Part shown: one piece after another, positions 14,001-26,600 of the stretch
How the letters are laid out: each line of letters starts with the position of its first letter
Numbering within the stretch: position 1 is the stretch's first letter
NCBI GenBank assembly: GCA_020055645.1
Contig: CM034548.1
Coordinates: 20,460,001-20,524,000, forward strand
Source of the DNA: Tomocerus qinae
Lineage: Eukaryota; Arthropoda; Collembola; Entomobryomorpha; Tomoceridae
Direction: 5' to 3'
DNA: 64,000 nt
The notes under the pieces: model-generated
Seen by the model: only the letters and a program-made list of their open reading frames with translations
Database searches by the model: none
Told to the model about the DNA's origin: nothing
Position numbers and translations under genes: made by a program

Positions 14001-15988
14001 AAACGGCTTTAGTAACTATTTGTTTGTTTTGACTGTAACAACTACTTACACAGATTGGTTGCTGACTGGGTAGTTAATAATTAGACCACGATTGTATTGC
14101 GCCTTCATCAAAGCTGAAATAACATTACAGCAATTAAGTGTAGCTATGTCGTCAGCCCCTAACTATAAATGCCCAGTCTGCAGAAACCCTATTTTACATA
14201 GACAAACTGATAAATATGCAATTCAGACGACAAGTGGCACTTTCACAGCGTAATCCCTAATTGTGCATGATGTGAAGATAGATAGAGAGCTGCTGTGAAG
14301 TGTGTGCATGCATTGAATGACAACTAAAATGTATATTATAATATATAAGTAACTGTAACATTGAAGTCCAATGATTGTCACGTTAATATTTCTCTCCCCG
14401 AATAATGTGAGGAAGTGTACTGGTATGTCAGACAACCGGAAGCAGCATCTCATTTTGACTGATTTCCTCTCAATAAAAGAAGTCTGATTCGATGGAATGA
14501 ATGGATCCAATCCAACCCGCTGCGGCTCACCAGCTCGAAATGAATTCGGATCAAGATCGAGACTGGCGTATGGAGTAAGTACGTAGTAGGAAGTACCCTA
14601 GCACAAGGTAATACTAAAATGTAGGTGCACACAGTTCAGTAGTAGAGTAGAGTTGGTTGTTGGTGTAGAATGCTTTGCTTGGTCATCAAGTTACCCCTGT
14701 AAGTCTCTTCTATTTACTCTAGTCTAGCATTACCGACAGAATTTTATACTGTAGCGTAGTAGTTAATTTAGTAGTGAGGAGAAAGTCCATTGAGAAGAAA
14801 GAACATACCATCCGGCTGTCTTCACTATCTCACTTTCTCCATCCCCAACCACTCCACTTCCACTATTTCCGAGTATCTGCAAAACTCATTTCAAGTCTTT
14901 AAAGTGATCTGACTGACTGAATGCATCATTATCCAAAGTAATGCCTGTTAATGTATGTGTATGTGCATTTCAGCTCACTAAACAGAACACTGACTGACTA
15001 TTTATGAAACATCGCGTAGCCGCTTATCAAATTTTTATGGCTCACTGGCTACTTAACTTTACTAGCTAAGCTGAAAGTACATTTATTCTGCATATTACTA
15101 TTCTATGAATTTCTCAGAGATGTTTCCACCGTAGTGGAGTAATTTATAATGCAGCAGTGGTGTGGCGTGGTGGGAAGTGAATTATATTATTATGTACTAG
15201 CATTAATTATGCGTATGTATGTAAGGAGTGTGCATTAATATATAATAGTACCTACCTATGTACATATTACTATATAGTATAGTATCATATAGTACTTTTT
15301 AGTGGTTATGTGTCTTGTAGTATCAATCAGTATTTTACAATCCGTAATTACCATATTACAACAACAGATAATACAGTACAGCTGCACTAGTATTTATGCA
15401 GAATAGTAGTATTTCGTAGTAAATTACATTTCTGTACGTATATATTATTTATATTATTATGCAACTCAATGATGTTCAGTCGAAAAAGTTGACAACTTTT
15501 CTGCGAGAGATTCATTTGTAATAGTATGATGTAATGTTTTATGTATGTATAGTTGTATCTTGTCGTATCAGAATGATGATAGTGGTAGACGCAGTAAACA
15601 GATTGTCCTTAACTACAGAATTCTTATATAGTCTGTTTGGCTGAGTCGTCGTACATTTATATATAATATTTATATATAATACTCCAGTTCACATTCACGT
15701 GAACAGATGTACTTAAAAATGGTTCGTTAGTTAGAGGACGAATTTGTGTTAGTACAGATATACTAGTAAATAGTATGTAGTTAGTCGGGTCGGGTAACAA
15801 GAAGTATAGCTTTTTGGTTCGGCGAATTGCCTATTCACCTTCATTTGCAGTAGTAAAGTGAAGCATTCTATGTATCTCGTACGCATAAGATACTTGATGT
15901 TTTTAGTCCGTCTCTTTTCATTGAAAGCACTATGCACAATACGTGGCAATAGTCGACTTTCAAAAAGATAGTCGGAAGGGTGAAGTGA

Positions 15989-16189
15989 ATGCGGTACAGG
16001 CAGACGCTGCTGGATGAATCTTTGCAACAATTCCTCGGATCGGATGATGCTACACGGGTAACTGAACAAGTCTGGGATGAGTCAATGGTTCCGGCACAAG
16101 CCAACATCCATCCGCTCTTCATTTTTTCACTACAGGGGACAGCCAGCATCCATTTACGAGGTACCGAGTTAGTTGTTCAAGGAGGCTAG
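15989..16189 (+). CDS. Unassigned open frame or exon-like segment, 66 codons
   Basis: It encodes LLDESLQQFLGSDDATRVTE and then VWDESMVPAQ. The start Met directly follows an in-frame stop. The segment is richer in GC than its flanks. An acceptor-like GGTACAG lies just inside the start and a donor-like GGTAACTG follows the DDATR codons, so a shorter exon (about 16,000-16,055) is possible. The minus strand is also open in two frames. No family is recognised. Confidence 0.15.
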   Translation: MRYRQTLLDESLQQFLGSDDATRVTEQVWDESMVPAQANIHPLFIFSLQGTASIHLRGTELVVQGG

Positions 16190-16313
16190 CTATTACTATG
16201 TATGAGTACTTACGATGTATAGTCACACACACAACCCAACTAACTGTCTATGGTACATCACTTTGGATTAGCAAGTCAAGTACGTACGTTGTGGTAGTAC
16301 TATATAACTGAGC

Positions 16314-16341
16314 TGATGATGATGATGCTGATGATGATGAG
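16314..16341. repeat. (GAT)n microsatellite
   Basis: GAT units interrupted once by GCT. Confidence 0.8.
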
Positions 16342-16660
16342 AGTTGGTTGGTATAGTATTGGGAGTACGAGCTGAAGCGAGAGTAGCAGAGTAATTGTGG
16401 CTTGGCTCCCTCCTTTTATTTTGGTTACGTTCTTCCTATGTAATTTAAATTTAAGTCTTTAGTATGTATATATTCATACTATAGAGAGAGAGGAGTAGTT
16501 TGTATAAGTAGATTTGCACACACATTAGAGACACAGAGGCAGATAGTAAATGTTTCCGTATGTACATAGGTAAGTAATAAGCGGAAAAGGGTATAATATA
16601 GTGATTAGAATAGTAGACATCGATATTTAGGTAGCAGAATGTGGAGTAGTATGTAATTGG

Positions 16661-16677
16661 TTAGTTAGTTAGTTAGT
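16661..16677. repeat. (TTAG)n microsatellite
   Basis: Four TTAG units. This is not the TTAGG arthropod telomere repeat. Confidence 0.8.
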
Positions 16678-16800
16678 ACTGTTGTCTTGCTTGACTGATG
16701 CGCTCTACGTAGCTAGTCTTACATACATTTACGTAATATAGGTAGTATATAGACATTTGCATTTACAATCAGGTATATATATCACACACAGAAAGTTTCT

Positions 16801-17450
16801 TGAACGTGGCTCAGCTCAAAGGTGTCAATTAATTACCAAATAGACACACTGACACTCCAAGGGTACGTTGTCAGGTCGAAAGATCCTCCTCCTCTTAGAA
16901 GCCATAACACGTCCTGTAAAACATCAGTTAGTCCCACCAAGTTAATTTTCAGTACAAACACTAAAACCTACTCAACTCTCACATATATTCCCATTCTACA
17001 ACTACGTCATCTCATCATTGCATTGACCTTAGATGCATGCAACATGCAATTCCGCAGACCTATTTACATCCCGACAAATCTCCACAACAAATATGAATAC
17101 ATCCTATACCCATGTACAACAACACAAAACTTTTTGTCTTATTGCTATTGTTCATGTTTTACCAGCATTTCCGCCCCGTAATCTTTTCTTGCATCTCAAA
17201 CTTCTTAATACCATTATGGACAATCTACTATTTTTGGGTAAACTCTAAAGAAAACCAATAAACTCTTGATAGACTTTTAATAGCTTCATTTTATATCTTT
17301 TAATGTAAATTTCAAACACCTTTCAAGCATAACCTAACAAAAAACTTATTTCTAATATAACAGCTACGTATTTTGTTAGCTTTCACTCCAAGTATAGCCT
17401 AATATAGATCCAAAGAGAACTTTTACTCTTTTGCTAAATAAAAACTTTCC
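16801..17450. other. C-rich, G-poor block
   Basis: The plus strand turns abruptly C-rich after the G-rich repeats that end near 16,700. Plus-strand frames of 119 and 71 codons overlap here in different frames. They are Thr/Ser/Asn/Pro-rich and most likely compositional. Confidence 0.5.
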
Positions 17451-17762
17451 TCTCTGAACTTAGCCACCTTTCAGGAGTAGATTTTTCAGTGCATCTCCCA
17501 TTACAATACTTGGGAAGAATACCTATCATGAGCTAAAAATCAGCCAAATGCGAAAGTGAATAAGAAACTATTTGAAAAGGAAAATAATTCATAAATAAAA
17601 AACTCATCATGTAAGAATAAAAGTTCCTTCTTATTACTTAACGTTCAAAATACCAATTTTAATAGTTTCGCATGATTTTACAATTACTTAAGTTTTCTGA
17701 TGAAGTTTTCTTGTATGGCTTTTATAAATGAGCTAGAGATTTCCTCAGAATACAAAGTGAAA

Positions 17763-18047
17763 TTAAAAATTGTTCAGCTCAGCATAAGAAGGGTAAAGGT
17801 TAGGATTTATTGCGTTAGACTTTAGAAAGAGAAAGATTCCTATTGGTTCTGATGGGGAAGAAAATTTTCTGAGAAGCACGTTGCTTTTCTCGTGACTTGA
17901 AATCTGGATTGGAACATTAATATTTAAAGTATAACTCATTACGTCGTAGGAAAAATAAATTGAATGATTGTCAGTCAGAAAAGTTGATAGGGTTTCCAAT
18001 AACCTGTACAAGTTTTCAAAAAATGAATTTAGAAACGTCTGACGCAA
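17763..18047 (-). CDS. Unassigned open frame, 94 codons
   Basis: This ATG-to-stop frame has mixed codon use, beginning MRQTFLNSFFENLYRLLETL and ending NPNLYPSYAELNNF. It has no signal peptide, membrane segment or family motif that I can name. It lies about 5.5 kb past the Syt7 stop, in otherwise AT-rich non-genic sequence. It could be a small gene, a terminal exon or chance. Confidence 0.15.
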   Translation of the reverse strand: MRQTFLNSFFENLYRLLETLSTFLTDNHSIYFSYDVMSYTLNINVPIQISSHEKSNVLLRKFSSPSEPIGIFLFLKSNAINPNLYPSYAELNNF

Positions 18048-21000
18048 AGGAGTTCAAGCTTTGAAGTTTGTCAGTCTCATTAAAATGAATGTGCAATACC
18101 GCCGACTGCGCCTTGGTATTGATTTATCTGTACAGTATTTTAGTAAGCAATACATTCCTCTATTATAACATAACTGGAATATCATATAGGGCGTTCCTCC
18201 CCATTTGTGGCGGTCTTGGAAGATGAACCAGATACTAATAGTTGACTAATACATGTGTACCTATATGGGAACATGTTGCGCAAATGTATTCTGGCTTGGT
18301 AACGGTACTTATATTATAATATATGTATTTGGGGCAAAGTTGTTTTGAAATTTCTAAACCAGTATCACCTTACAACAGTATCAATGAATACATGAATAAC
18401 GAATGAAGATGAAAGATCTATCTGTAGGTACAGAGTTTAATTTAATTACACGTTAGGTGAGAATAGAGAAATTTAAATCGCGTATCCTGTGATAGGCTTG
18501 AATTAATCTCCATAAATACGATAGCGTTGTCCACAGAACAAAGGAGACGAGGCACAGTAATTTTACAATCTGAATAAATACGCCGAGCAGTAAAATGCAT
18601 GCCAATCCAGTTGGGTTAAATTGGAGAAGAACTTGTTAAGTCTCTGTATTTGAATTTCTATGCAGCAGCCTTCAATATCTATCTGTAGTAGGTAGCATTA
18701 ATCGTAGTGCTCTTGTTATAACTCATAGCAGAGAGAACTAGCTTTCTACTAGAAATAGAAACTCAAATTTATACTTGTATAATAAATTAATTCGACATTT
18801 TCTAATCCAACAAAGCTTCATAAAAATTTATTGCTGCCATGAACAAGAGTAACGATCCGTTCAATTTCTGACAGAATTTATGCATGAAAAATTGGTAAAT
18901 GGAAACTCTTATTATTTATACATCTACCGTGGTTATTCGTTAATAAACAGAATCCTCATTAAAAAATAACTAAAATACTAGATAAAAGTTGCTATAAATT
19001 AAGCTTTTGTTCTTATTCTGTCCATGTTATACAATTTCTCACCCTATTTTAACCGCACTCTTTGTATAGTAGAGTGGTTTAGATAACAACATCTGAAAAT
19101 ATTTTACAGAGCGAAGCCTGCATATATTATAATAAGAGCTATTATTTTAAAAAAATTGTTAGCAGCTTTCCTTTTTCAGGGATATAGCTAGAACAAGGTT
19201 ACAGTTTTGTTGTTGAACAGTCTGTTGTAGATTACATTATTACAGCGTTATCTCGTAACAATGTACATAGGTACTATCAAATGCAAAAAGGTAAAAGGAT
19301 TAAAATCTTCTCAACTCAGGTTCTAATTCTGATGGTTTGCTACTAACTGGTATGCATAAAATATTAACGGTATTAATGCCACAAGGATTTATGAAATTAT
19401 GATACTGCAAAAAACAATTTTGTTAAATTTAGATTCTGCTCTTTTATACATTAATACTTCGTACATCTCAACATCTGGGTCCATATGCCTTGAAATTTCA
19501 AATGTAATTTACAATGAATTTACTATACTTTACTATACTATTTACTATAACTGCTAGGAATAACCTTGTAAGTTGACAAGGTAATTTCTTATTACAGTTC
19601 GCTTCATATTCATATTTATAATGCGAATATATTTAAAAAGGGATAAAAATTGACTGGATTCCTATGAGATATTTAAATGCATTTTAGTTCATATGGTACT
19701 AATCTTATACATATGATAAGTATGTCTGAATTATTGGATAGTGCAACTCCATTGCACATGAGATAATGTATTACACTAAAATATGTAGTAATGAGTAGTA
19801 AAGGAAAGGTGGCTGCATATAAGTATTACAAGGTAACTCTACTATGCACCAATAATTCAGTTGGCTCAACTGCTGTCTTCTTTCCTTTCGGAACAGGATA
19901 TGAGATAAAGCTCTAGGAGAATTCCAAAGCACTTTCCTTTCATTTTTTAACTTTCTCTATTGCGGCTCGGTCTAAGTGAGTTAGATAGGACGTGAGTGAA
20001 AGCAGAATATCATTGTTAAGATATAAAAATTCCATTCTGAGCTACGTGTAACTTTTCTTAGACGTTATTGCGCCAACCTGCTCACGAAGTACCTTAACAA
20101 TTGCGTAACTACAACCTGTGCAGAAATTATGTGCTTCTTATATACTGACTTACCACGTCTGCTTCTTACATGTTATACCAACTGCATGAATTCATACACA
20201 AATTGGAACAAATGCTTGCAAAATTCAAAGGCATGACAACTAAATATCAGAAATTTGGTACGTTCTGTTCTGTGCCAAGAAAATTAGACTGCGTTTAAAA
20301 TCTTTTGTTTAATTTTATATTATACTACTAAAAATAATATGATTAAAATTGAATTTTATGCAGTATTTAAACGAATTTTTCTACTAAAAGTAAAATTTAA
20401 ATATTCCACATCAATTGAGTTCACTTTTATCGTTTTCAATATTAATTTCAACTAGGATGTCAATAGAATACTATACTTGCAGATGCACTGTTCAGAAAAT
20501 GATATAAAATGACGTAAACTGATAAAAATAATGCACTTTTGTTTTGCATCATCAAAATCTTCCAAGTTGATAATGAAATCAAAATGTCCACTGTCTTCGT
20601 ACTTTCTACTTAAATGGTTAGTAATCTAATTTTTCGTGCAAGTAGACTACATGCAAAATAACAGCTAATGGTAGACTTATGAAAATGACTGACTAAATTA
20701 ATACGCTGTATTCCAGGAGAAAAAGTTGAATGAAGTTGAAATGAGACTAAGCTGTTTAAGGGTATTACAATGCCGCAAGGGCTTAAATGGGATTTTTCTC
20801 TTTTTCTTTAGCTTAATGCTTTTCTATGCAAAATACTTGAAATATTTTATTATTCCATAAATATCTATTCATATATACTGGAAAACTAGTTTTTTGCAAA
20901 TAAAATAAACGGCATGGTATGAAATTTTGCTTTATATTATAAGCCTATCGTTATTATATTTTGTCTTCCTTTCTTCTCAGGATCAAAGTATTTTGTAGAA

Positions 21001-21251
21001 CAATATACCCCATAAGAAAGTAAAACCATTGATACAATAATTTATAAATCTTATTATTTTTTTGACTTTTTCGTAAGTTAAGCCTTTTGCAAATAATATT
21101 CTGCAGAATAAATAAATCTAGCACATTTACCCTGTTTTTGTACTTTAAAAATAATATTATCTGCATGACAGTAAAATGCCTGAATAAATGAGTTAACTGC
21201 AATGAGCAATGAGTTGCAATCAATAGCAGTGTCACTGTTGGATTTCCGCAA

Positions 21252-21289
21252 TGTCACAATTTGATTTCTGTTGTCACAATTTGATTTCT
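21252..21289. repeat. Short tandem duplication, 20-base period
   Basis: TGTCACAATTTGATTTCT occurs twice, at 21,252-21,269 and 21,272-21,289, separated by two bases. Confidence 0.85.
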
Positions 21290-23228
21290 ATTCAGTTCCT
21301 GTCGTTCCAGTTTGAATGTTCACAAACTGAACTTTTCTTTTGCTACGATTTGTCGCCGATTATTCGGAAATAGGGCTATATAACTTTTGACTCAGACACT
21401 GTACCCATTATCGTCCCCTTATAGGTTTTGGGAAATCCTGATTTTCTGTTATGGAAAGAACTTTTGGTTATATTGATTTTTGAACAACTCCTACTCTTTA
21501 GTTCGATTTTACCTATTTAAAATTCCAACTTCGTTTTGACCTTTACTTTGACAATCTGAAAACGAAATTCAATAATTTAACTCCGTTAAAGTTATAAATC
21601 AGACAGTAATAGATGCCTAGATGGACAAAAGCTATAAAGAAGGCGTTCCCCTCGTTAATGACTTACGTAGGCAGGAATAAATAAACACTTGCATATATCT
21701 GATTAAACTAATTGCAATTTACCTATTGCTTATTAAGTAAGCCTGGCGAAACTGTGTATGTATTTAATATGGTCGATTTTTAGATAAGGTTTGGAAATGG
21801 GAGTAATTCTGGTATTAGTAATGCCGTACGAGTGAGGAAGGAGTTGAGTTTTAAAAGGTCTGATAAGGTTTTCGCAAATTCACTTTTAATCTATGTAGCA
21901 GTAAATAGCTAGCTGAGTGATGGTATGCGAATAATGGATGGTTTAGGAATTAGAAGAGTGGAGCTGTATATATATATTTATAAAGAGCTGAAAGATTAAT
22001 GGGTGTAGCCGAGTGTGTTTTAGTTTCTCCATGCGATGCACTTAAGGAAGGTTGAGAAAAGAAAGGATGACGGGAGGAGGGGATGGAGGAGGATCGTCTA
22101 AGCTGGCTCTGTCAAAGAGAAAGATAATGAATGAGAACAATCATTCTGTATTAAATTGTCAAGAGCGATTGAAAAGGGGACTTGATGCTAATTTGTTATT
22201 GAGATCGATGATTGGTGAGGAGTGATGACGCAGGAGTGCACAGGTATATATTTCCTCCCATAAATTAAGACGCTTCCTACTTAATTATTATTAAACATAA
22301 ATCCTGGCAATCGTTCTGAAAAATAAAGTATTTTTAGAGTGCTCCTCTCATTCACTGAGTATCTACTTAAATAATCGAGTGGAAGGAGACAATAGAGCTA
22401 GAAAAGATACATATTTAGTCTAAGAGTGTTTAGGTAGTGCCTGTAGTGGCAAGAGACTTTGAGTTCAGCTGTCGAGTTTGTCGTTTCATTGTCACAGGGC
22501 GGGTGAGGAAGGAAAAGTCAGATGAAGGAATTGTATTTACTGGTACAACAAGAGGCTATAAGTATATTTGCGTAAAATAAATAGGTAAGTGGGGAGAGTA
22601 GGCGATTGGAGGCAGCTTGCCTGCCTCCTAAGACACGTAGAGGAGTCAAAGGGAAAGGAAGCATTCCAGTTGAATTGGGATTTACGATTTGGGATTGAGC
22701 CAGGACAGATGTACTCGTATCTGTAGAACAAGTAAATTCTAAGATGACACTCTCATAAAGAACGATGTTATATTAATGCTAGAACACAACTTTGGAACAA
22801 ATGCTAAAATCTAAATGGTTGCAATTCAATGGACTTGAACGACAATGAGTGACTCTTCCTTCAGTTCCCTCTATTCTCTATTAGTTGCTCGATATATTAT
22901 TATTATGTGCTACTTGTTGACTTTTAGCTGAGATTTCATGTTTCTTATCTGTACTTATTCGCAGCATCTTCAATTTCCGACCAACAAAACTCCAACATGC
23001 TGACTAAAACTCCCTAAACATATCCTATGTAGTAGTAAGTAGCTAAAGATGTATTATGACTGTACTGGTTGGTGTAGTGAGTTGTAGGGAAGGAGTGAAC
23101 GGATTTTGTAACAATGACAATAGTCTCTCGTCCCTCTGCATAAAACATCGAGGAAAGTGTCCTGGACCGTATATCCTTCCTACTGACACATAAATACGAA
23201 ATCTAATACGTGTGTGTAGTGGAGGTAG

Positions 23229-23238
23229 TTTATTTATT
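23229..23238 (-). promoter_or_regulatory. Candidate polyadenylation signal for Syt7
   Basis: The minus strand reads AATAAATAAA here, two overlapping AATAAA hexamers about 310 bases past the Syt7 stop codon. This is the first such signal I noticed downstream. No clear GT-rich downstream element follows it, and AT-rich DNA produces such hexamers often, so a longer 3' UTR is possible. Confidence 0.35.
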
Positions 23239-23546
23239 TAATAACACAAGATTTACTAATGCATTTATGTCAGTGTTCTGTATTAGCCATTGGATTTAAT
23301 AGGTACACGGACTATGAGTAAGTGTCTACTTTAAATATTAAAGGGAGAGTGTAAAACCTAAGTACATACTCAGATATTCTTTTTGGGGCTGTAGGAGTCG
23401 GTCGAGGAGACAGAGAGATATGTGCAACCTTACCGGCTCCGAGAATGGTTGAATCGATGAGCCAGTCCCTGGTTCAGGAGACAGAAGAAGAAAAGGTGAT
23501 ACTGCTAAGCTATTCACAAAAATAGACCATTTTCGGGCTGTAAGCA
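23239..23546 (-). other. Probable Syt7 3' untranslated region
   Basis: This is the sequence between the stop codon and the candidate poly(A) signal. It is less AT-rich than the flanking DNA. It contains a splice-like pair on the minus strand: a pyrimidine tract ending in ACCAG, 35 bases, then CCG followed by GTAAGG (23,434-23,468). Confidence 0.45.
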
Positions 23547-23647
23547 CTACTCGGGTTTGAGCCTATGCCACTGGACAACCGTCTGCCGAGGCTTCGTTAT
23601 CATATCTTGCCAGTGCTTCGTCTCGGATGCCCCAGTCCCATTTTTGC
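23547..23647 (-). CDS. Syt7: Syt7 terminal coding exon with stop
   Basis: The exon has two bases completing Gly305, then 32 codons and TAG (residues 306-337). It encodes [15 protein letters not shown], then [21 protein letters not shown] lies in the C-terminal helix region of C2B. W331-H332-R333-L334 is the WHXL motif that in synaptotagmins serves docking and neurexin binding (family knowledge). The acceptor is ATTTTGTTACAG. A longer open frame on the opposite strand across this exon is a shadow. Confidence 0.97.
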
Positions 23648-26600
23648 CTGTAACAAAATGTCACTCGTATTTACATGTTGCTCATCATTTATGTACACAC
23701 GTCCGAGTCAACTCAACATTCCAGATCATTTCAGAACTCTTTCCATACAAAGACACTATCTCTGCATCCAAAAATGTGAAATATGCATTTATGCATACAA
23801 AAAAGGAGTCTGGAGAGAAAGTGTCTCACTTTCCCCAGCCAACTCCAAAAGAACATCGTAGAACAAGTCCTTAAGTACATATGCTGCATAAAAATCCTTT
23901 CTTGTTGACCAGACATGCTTCGTCGAAGAGTCGAGTATTATTTGTATGTAAATATATGTAAGGAGTTTAGTTTCAATTACCTGCTAATTGAATTCGGCCG
24001 ATCAGCTCGTTTCTGCCAATGTTGTCAAAGTCCATTACAAGGACATCGAGGGAACATTCTCGGATCTTCTCCCATGGCACATTGAAAGTAAACGTTTCAT
24101 TAAAGACAGGATTTAAAGTGCACTTGTAAACCGGTGTCTTCCGTTTCTCGATTCGCTTATCGCCGAATTGAAGCCAAACTTTCACATAAGGATCTATACA
24201 CGCACACAATCCCAAACAAACCAAATATCACAACTCGAAGTAATATATAGTCTACAAATGATTTCTTGTCTCGTCCACACCTTGCTATACAATATTTATA
24301 ATCAATTAGGTACGGACACATGTTCAATTACAACTTGTACGGACAAACTGACATTTTACTTTCCCCTATTCAACTAATATCATGTAGTATGTACTTATTA
24401 TTCGACGGCAATTTTCTTTCTCGGCACACCAATCTGTGCTGTTATACTGTGACACATTGTTATCTGGTTTACTAAGACAGCTCTGGAACTGGCTGGAGAA
24501 ATGCACTCACTCACAAACGGTAAACAAGCCCGAGTGAGTAGAGTCAATAAAGCTGGACTCGCTATTATTGCTATCCGTCGCTTTATGTACACAGTATTAC
24601 GACAGCCTACATTCGGGCGGCTTTAGCTTTCACATGTCCACAAAACACATTGCTTTTACGTCCCAGTGACTTTCACTCTCAAAGTCATACCTACACTCAC
24701 TGTTTTCTTTTCTCCCACTCAGTTTCACAGGAACCAATCTTTTATTGAGCCCAAGCTCATCGCTAGCCCAACTGACCATATCATATCTATAATCCCCATA
24801 TACTCTCCCTAATATACTCTATTGGCATAACCCTCCCTGAAAGCTCCTTTCACTTCATATAATATTTCTGCGGCTCGTATTAAATTCCACAACTTACTAT
24901 TAGGACCTTCCTTGGATTTGCTGCACATGGACATGCAATGTGCAATCCCTCGAGCTAACTCTTTTTAAGACTAAATGCATAATGGATATATCTACCCGCT
25001 ATTCAAAAACGCTGAAATTCGCAAACTTTGTCATATCCTTTTATATCCCGGCTTTTGTTATCTAACCTAGGTATACATAATTGTTTACGTATCACATTAC
25101 ATCGTTCCACTTAGCTCTCGTTTGTCGTCCTCTATTCCCTACTAACCGTCTGCAGTCTAGACTCCATACATGATAATATCATAGTAAATAGAATCTAGTA
25201 GGTATATTACGTACAAGATTATATTACCTAATAACCATCAACGTTTTACATTCGTATTATATTACAGTCCCGCCATACTTAGTGCTAACAAATATCCACG
25301 TCATATACATGCCACACTATAATTTAAATGTCCCCTCTGCATTACCATCCAAACTACAAACCACTATTATTAGTAGAGGAATTTTAAACTTCAGATTACA
25401 ACTATTTATTAACGAGTTGGGTATCTATATATTTTATTTAATATATTAATTAAGTTGGTCTATATGAGCAACCATTAATTGAAATGAATTGAAATTCTTT
25501 GCAAAATTCTGAAACTTTTTAATGTAAATGGAAATAAATAAACGAAAGGGCCAGAGTACATGTGAAAGTCTATAGACTTGCTTTGTCTATAAAAATTAGG
25601 GATTCCTCGATCCACCGGTTTGCTGAATCACAGGCCGCCAATGCAGCAAATATCTTCCCTGGCAAAAATTTAGGGCAATTTACTCAGCATAATTGAACTA
25701 CCAAGTTACAAGGTTCAAGTTTTAACGGGAATTTTTTTATGGAACAGAAATTAACAACGTAAAATATGTAATAAATTAAAATGCGAAAGTCCAAAATTAA
25801 TGAAATGCTGAATACCAATTTTCTTTAATTTGACCCTGAATGATGCTTATAGTATCCAATCCTTTCTTAGAACTGTATAATGGAATTCTTACATAGTAGA
25901 GTACAAATGTTCGAAAATCCTTTGCAATAATGTAACGAAAAAAAAGATCATAGAAGCTCATAATACCTTTCAAGTTCTCAATTTTTTCTTTTTAGGGGGT
26001 TCCGATTTTTACAAATTTCATTGTGGGAACACCTTGAATGGATACTTTATACCTCTTTAAAGAGGATAAACCTTAAAAGATGATAACTTTAAAGAGGATG
26101 CTCCGGATTTTTTATCTTTTTCTAAATATTCAACATCTCGGAAAACATCATAAATCATTGAAATTTACATTCACCTTATTTGAACTAAAATGTCAGATTT
26201 GCATTCATGTTGATGCATATTCTAAGACATTCTCAAGTGCTGGGACTCTTTTTGAATAAGATCAATAGAACTCTGCAATCTTCTGAAGAATCCTTTTAAT
26301 ACCACAACGGCAGCTATGGAATAAAAAAATCCTTAGATCTACACCAAAGCTAGTCAGTCTCTGATTTTATCAACCATTATGTGTCACTATTTCTATAACG
26401 TTGAATTTTGGCAATTTATTTAGTTGCCAATGAAAAATACTGGATTCGACTTGATCCAGATAATGAATAAAAATAATCAATTTTAAAATATTGATTCAAG
26501 AATGAATGATGTTCCCATTTATCTATATACTCAAAGTTATTTGGTCGTTTGCAAAAATTTAGTATAGTATCTTTCCAAAACTGACAATATTGTTGATGTA

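Larger units (their letters stand above)
12701..16800. other. Non-genic stretch with many simple repeats
   Basis: The plus strand is C-rich at about 12,700-13,700. Later parts have TATATA tracts (13,902-13,925 and 15,658-15,682), a GAT run and a TTAG run. The only exon-like segment is at 15,989-16,189. Confidence 0.55.
17451..23228. other. Non-genic stretch downstream of Syt7
   Basis: This is AT-rich sequence with the weak 94-codon frame at 17,763-18,047, a 20-base-period duplication at 21,252-21,289 and a G-rich block at about 21,950-22,730. It may include distal 3' UTR of Syt7 if the first poly(A) signal is not used. Confidence 0.5.

Noticed and set aside
16661..16677. TTAG repeat as possible telomeric sequence
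   Set aside because: The arthropod telomere unit is TTAGG; this run is four-base and very short.
23557..23874. Plus-strand frames of 98 and 105 codons
   Set aside because: They lie opposite the Syt7 terminal exon and its intron; the minus strand carries the unmistakable C2B end.
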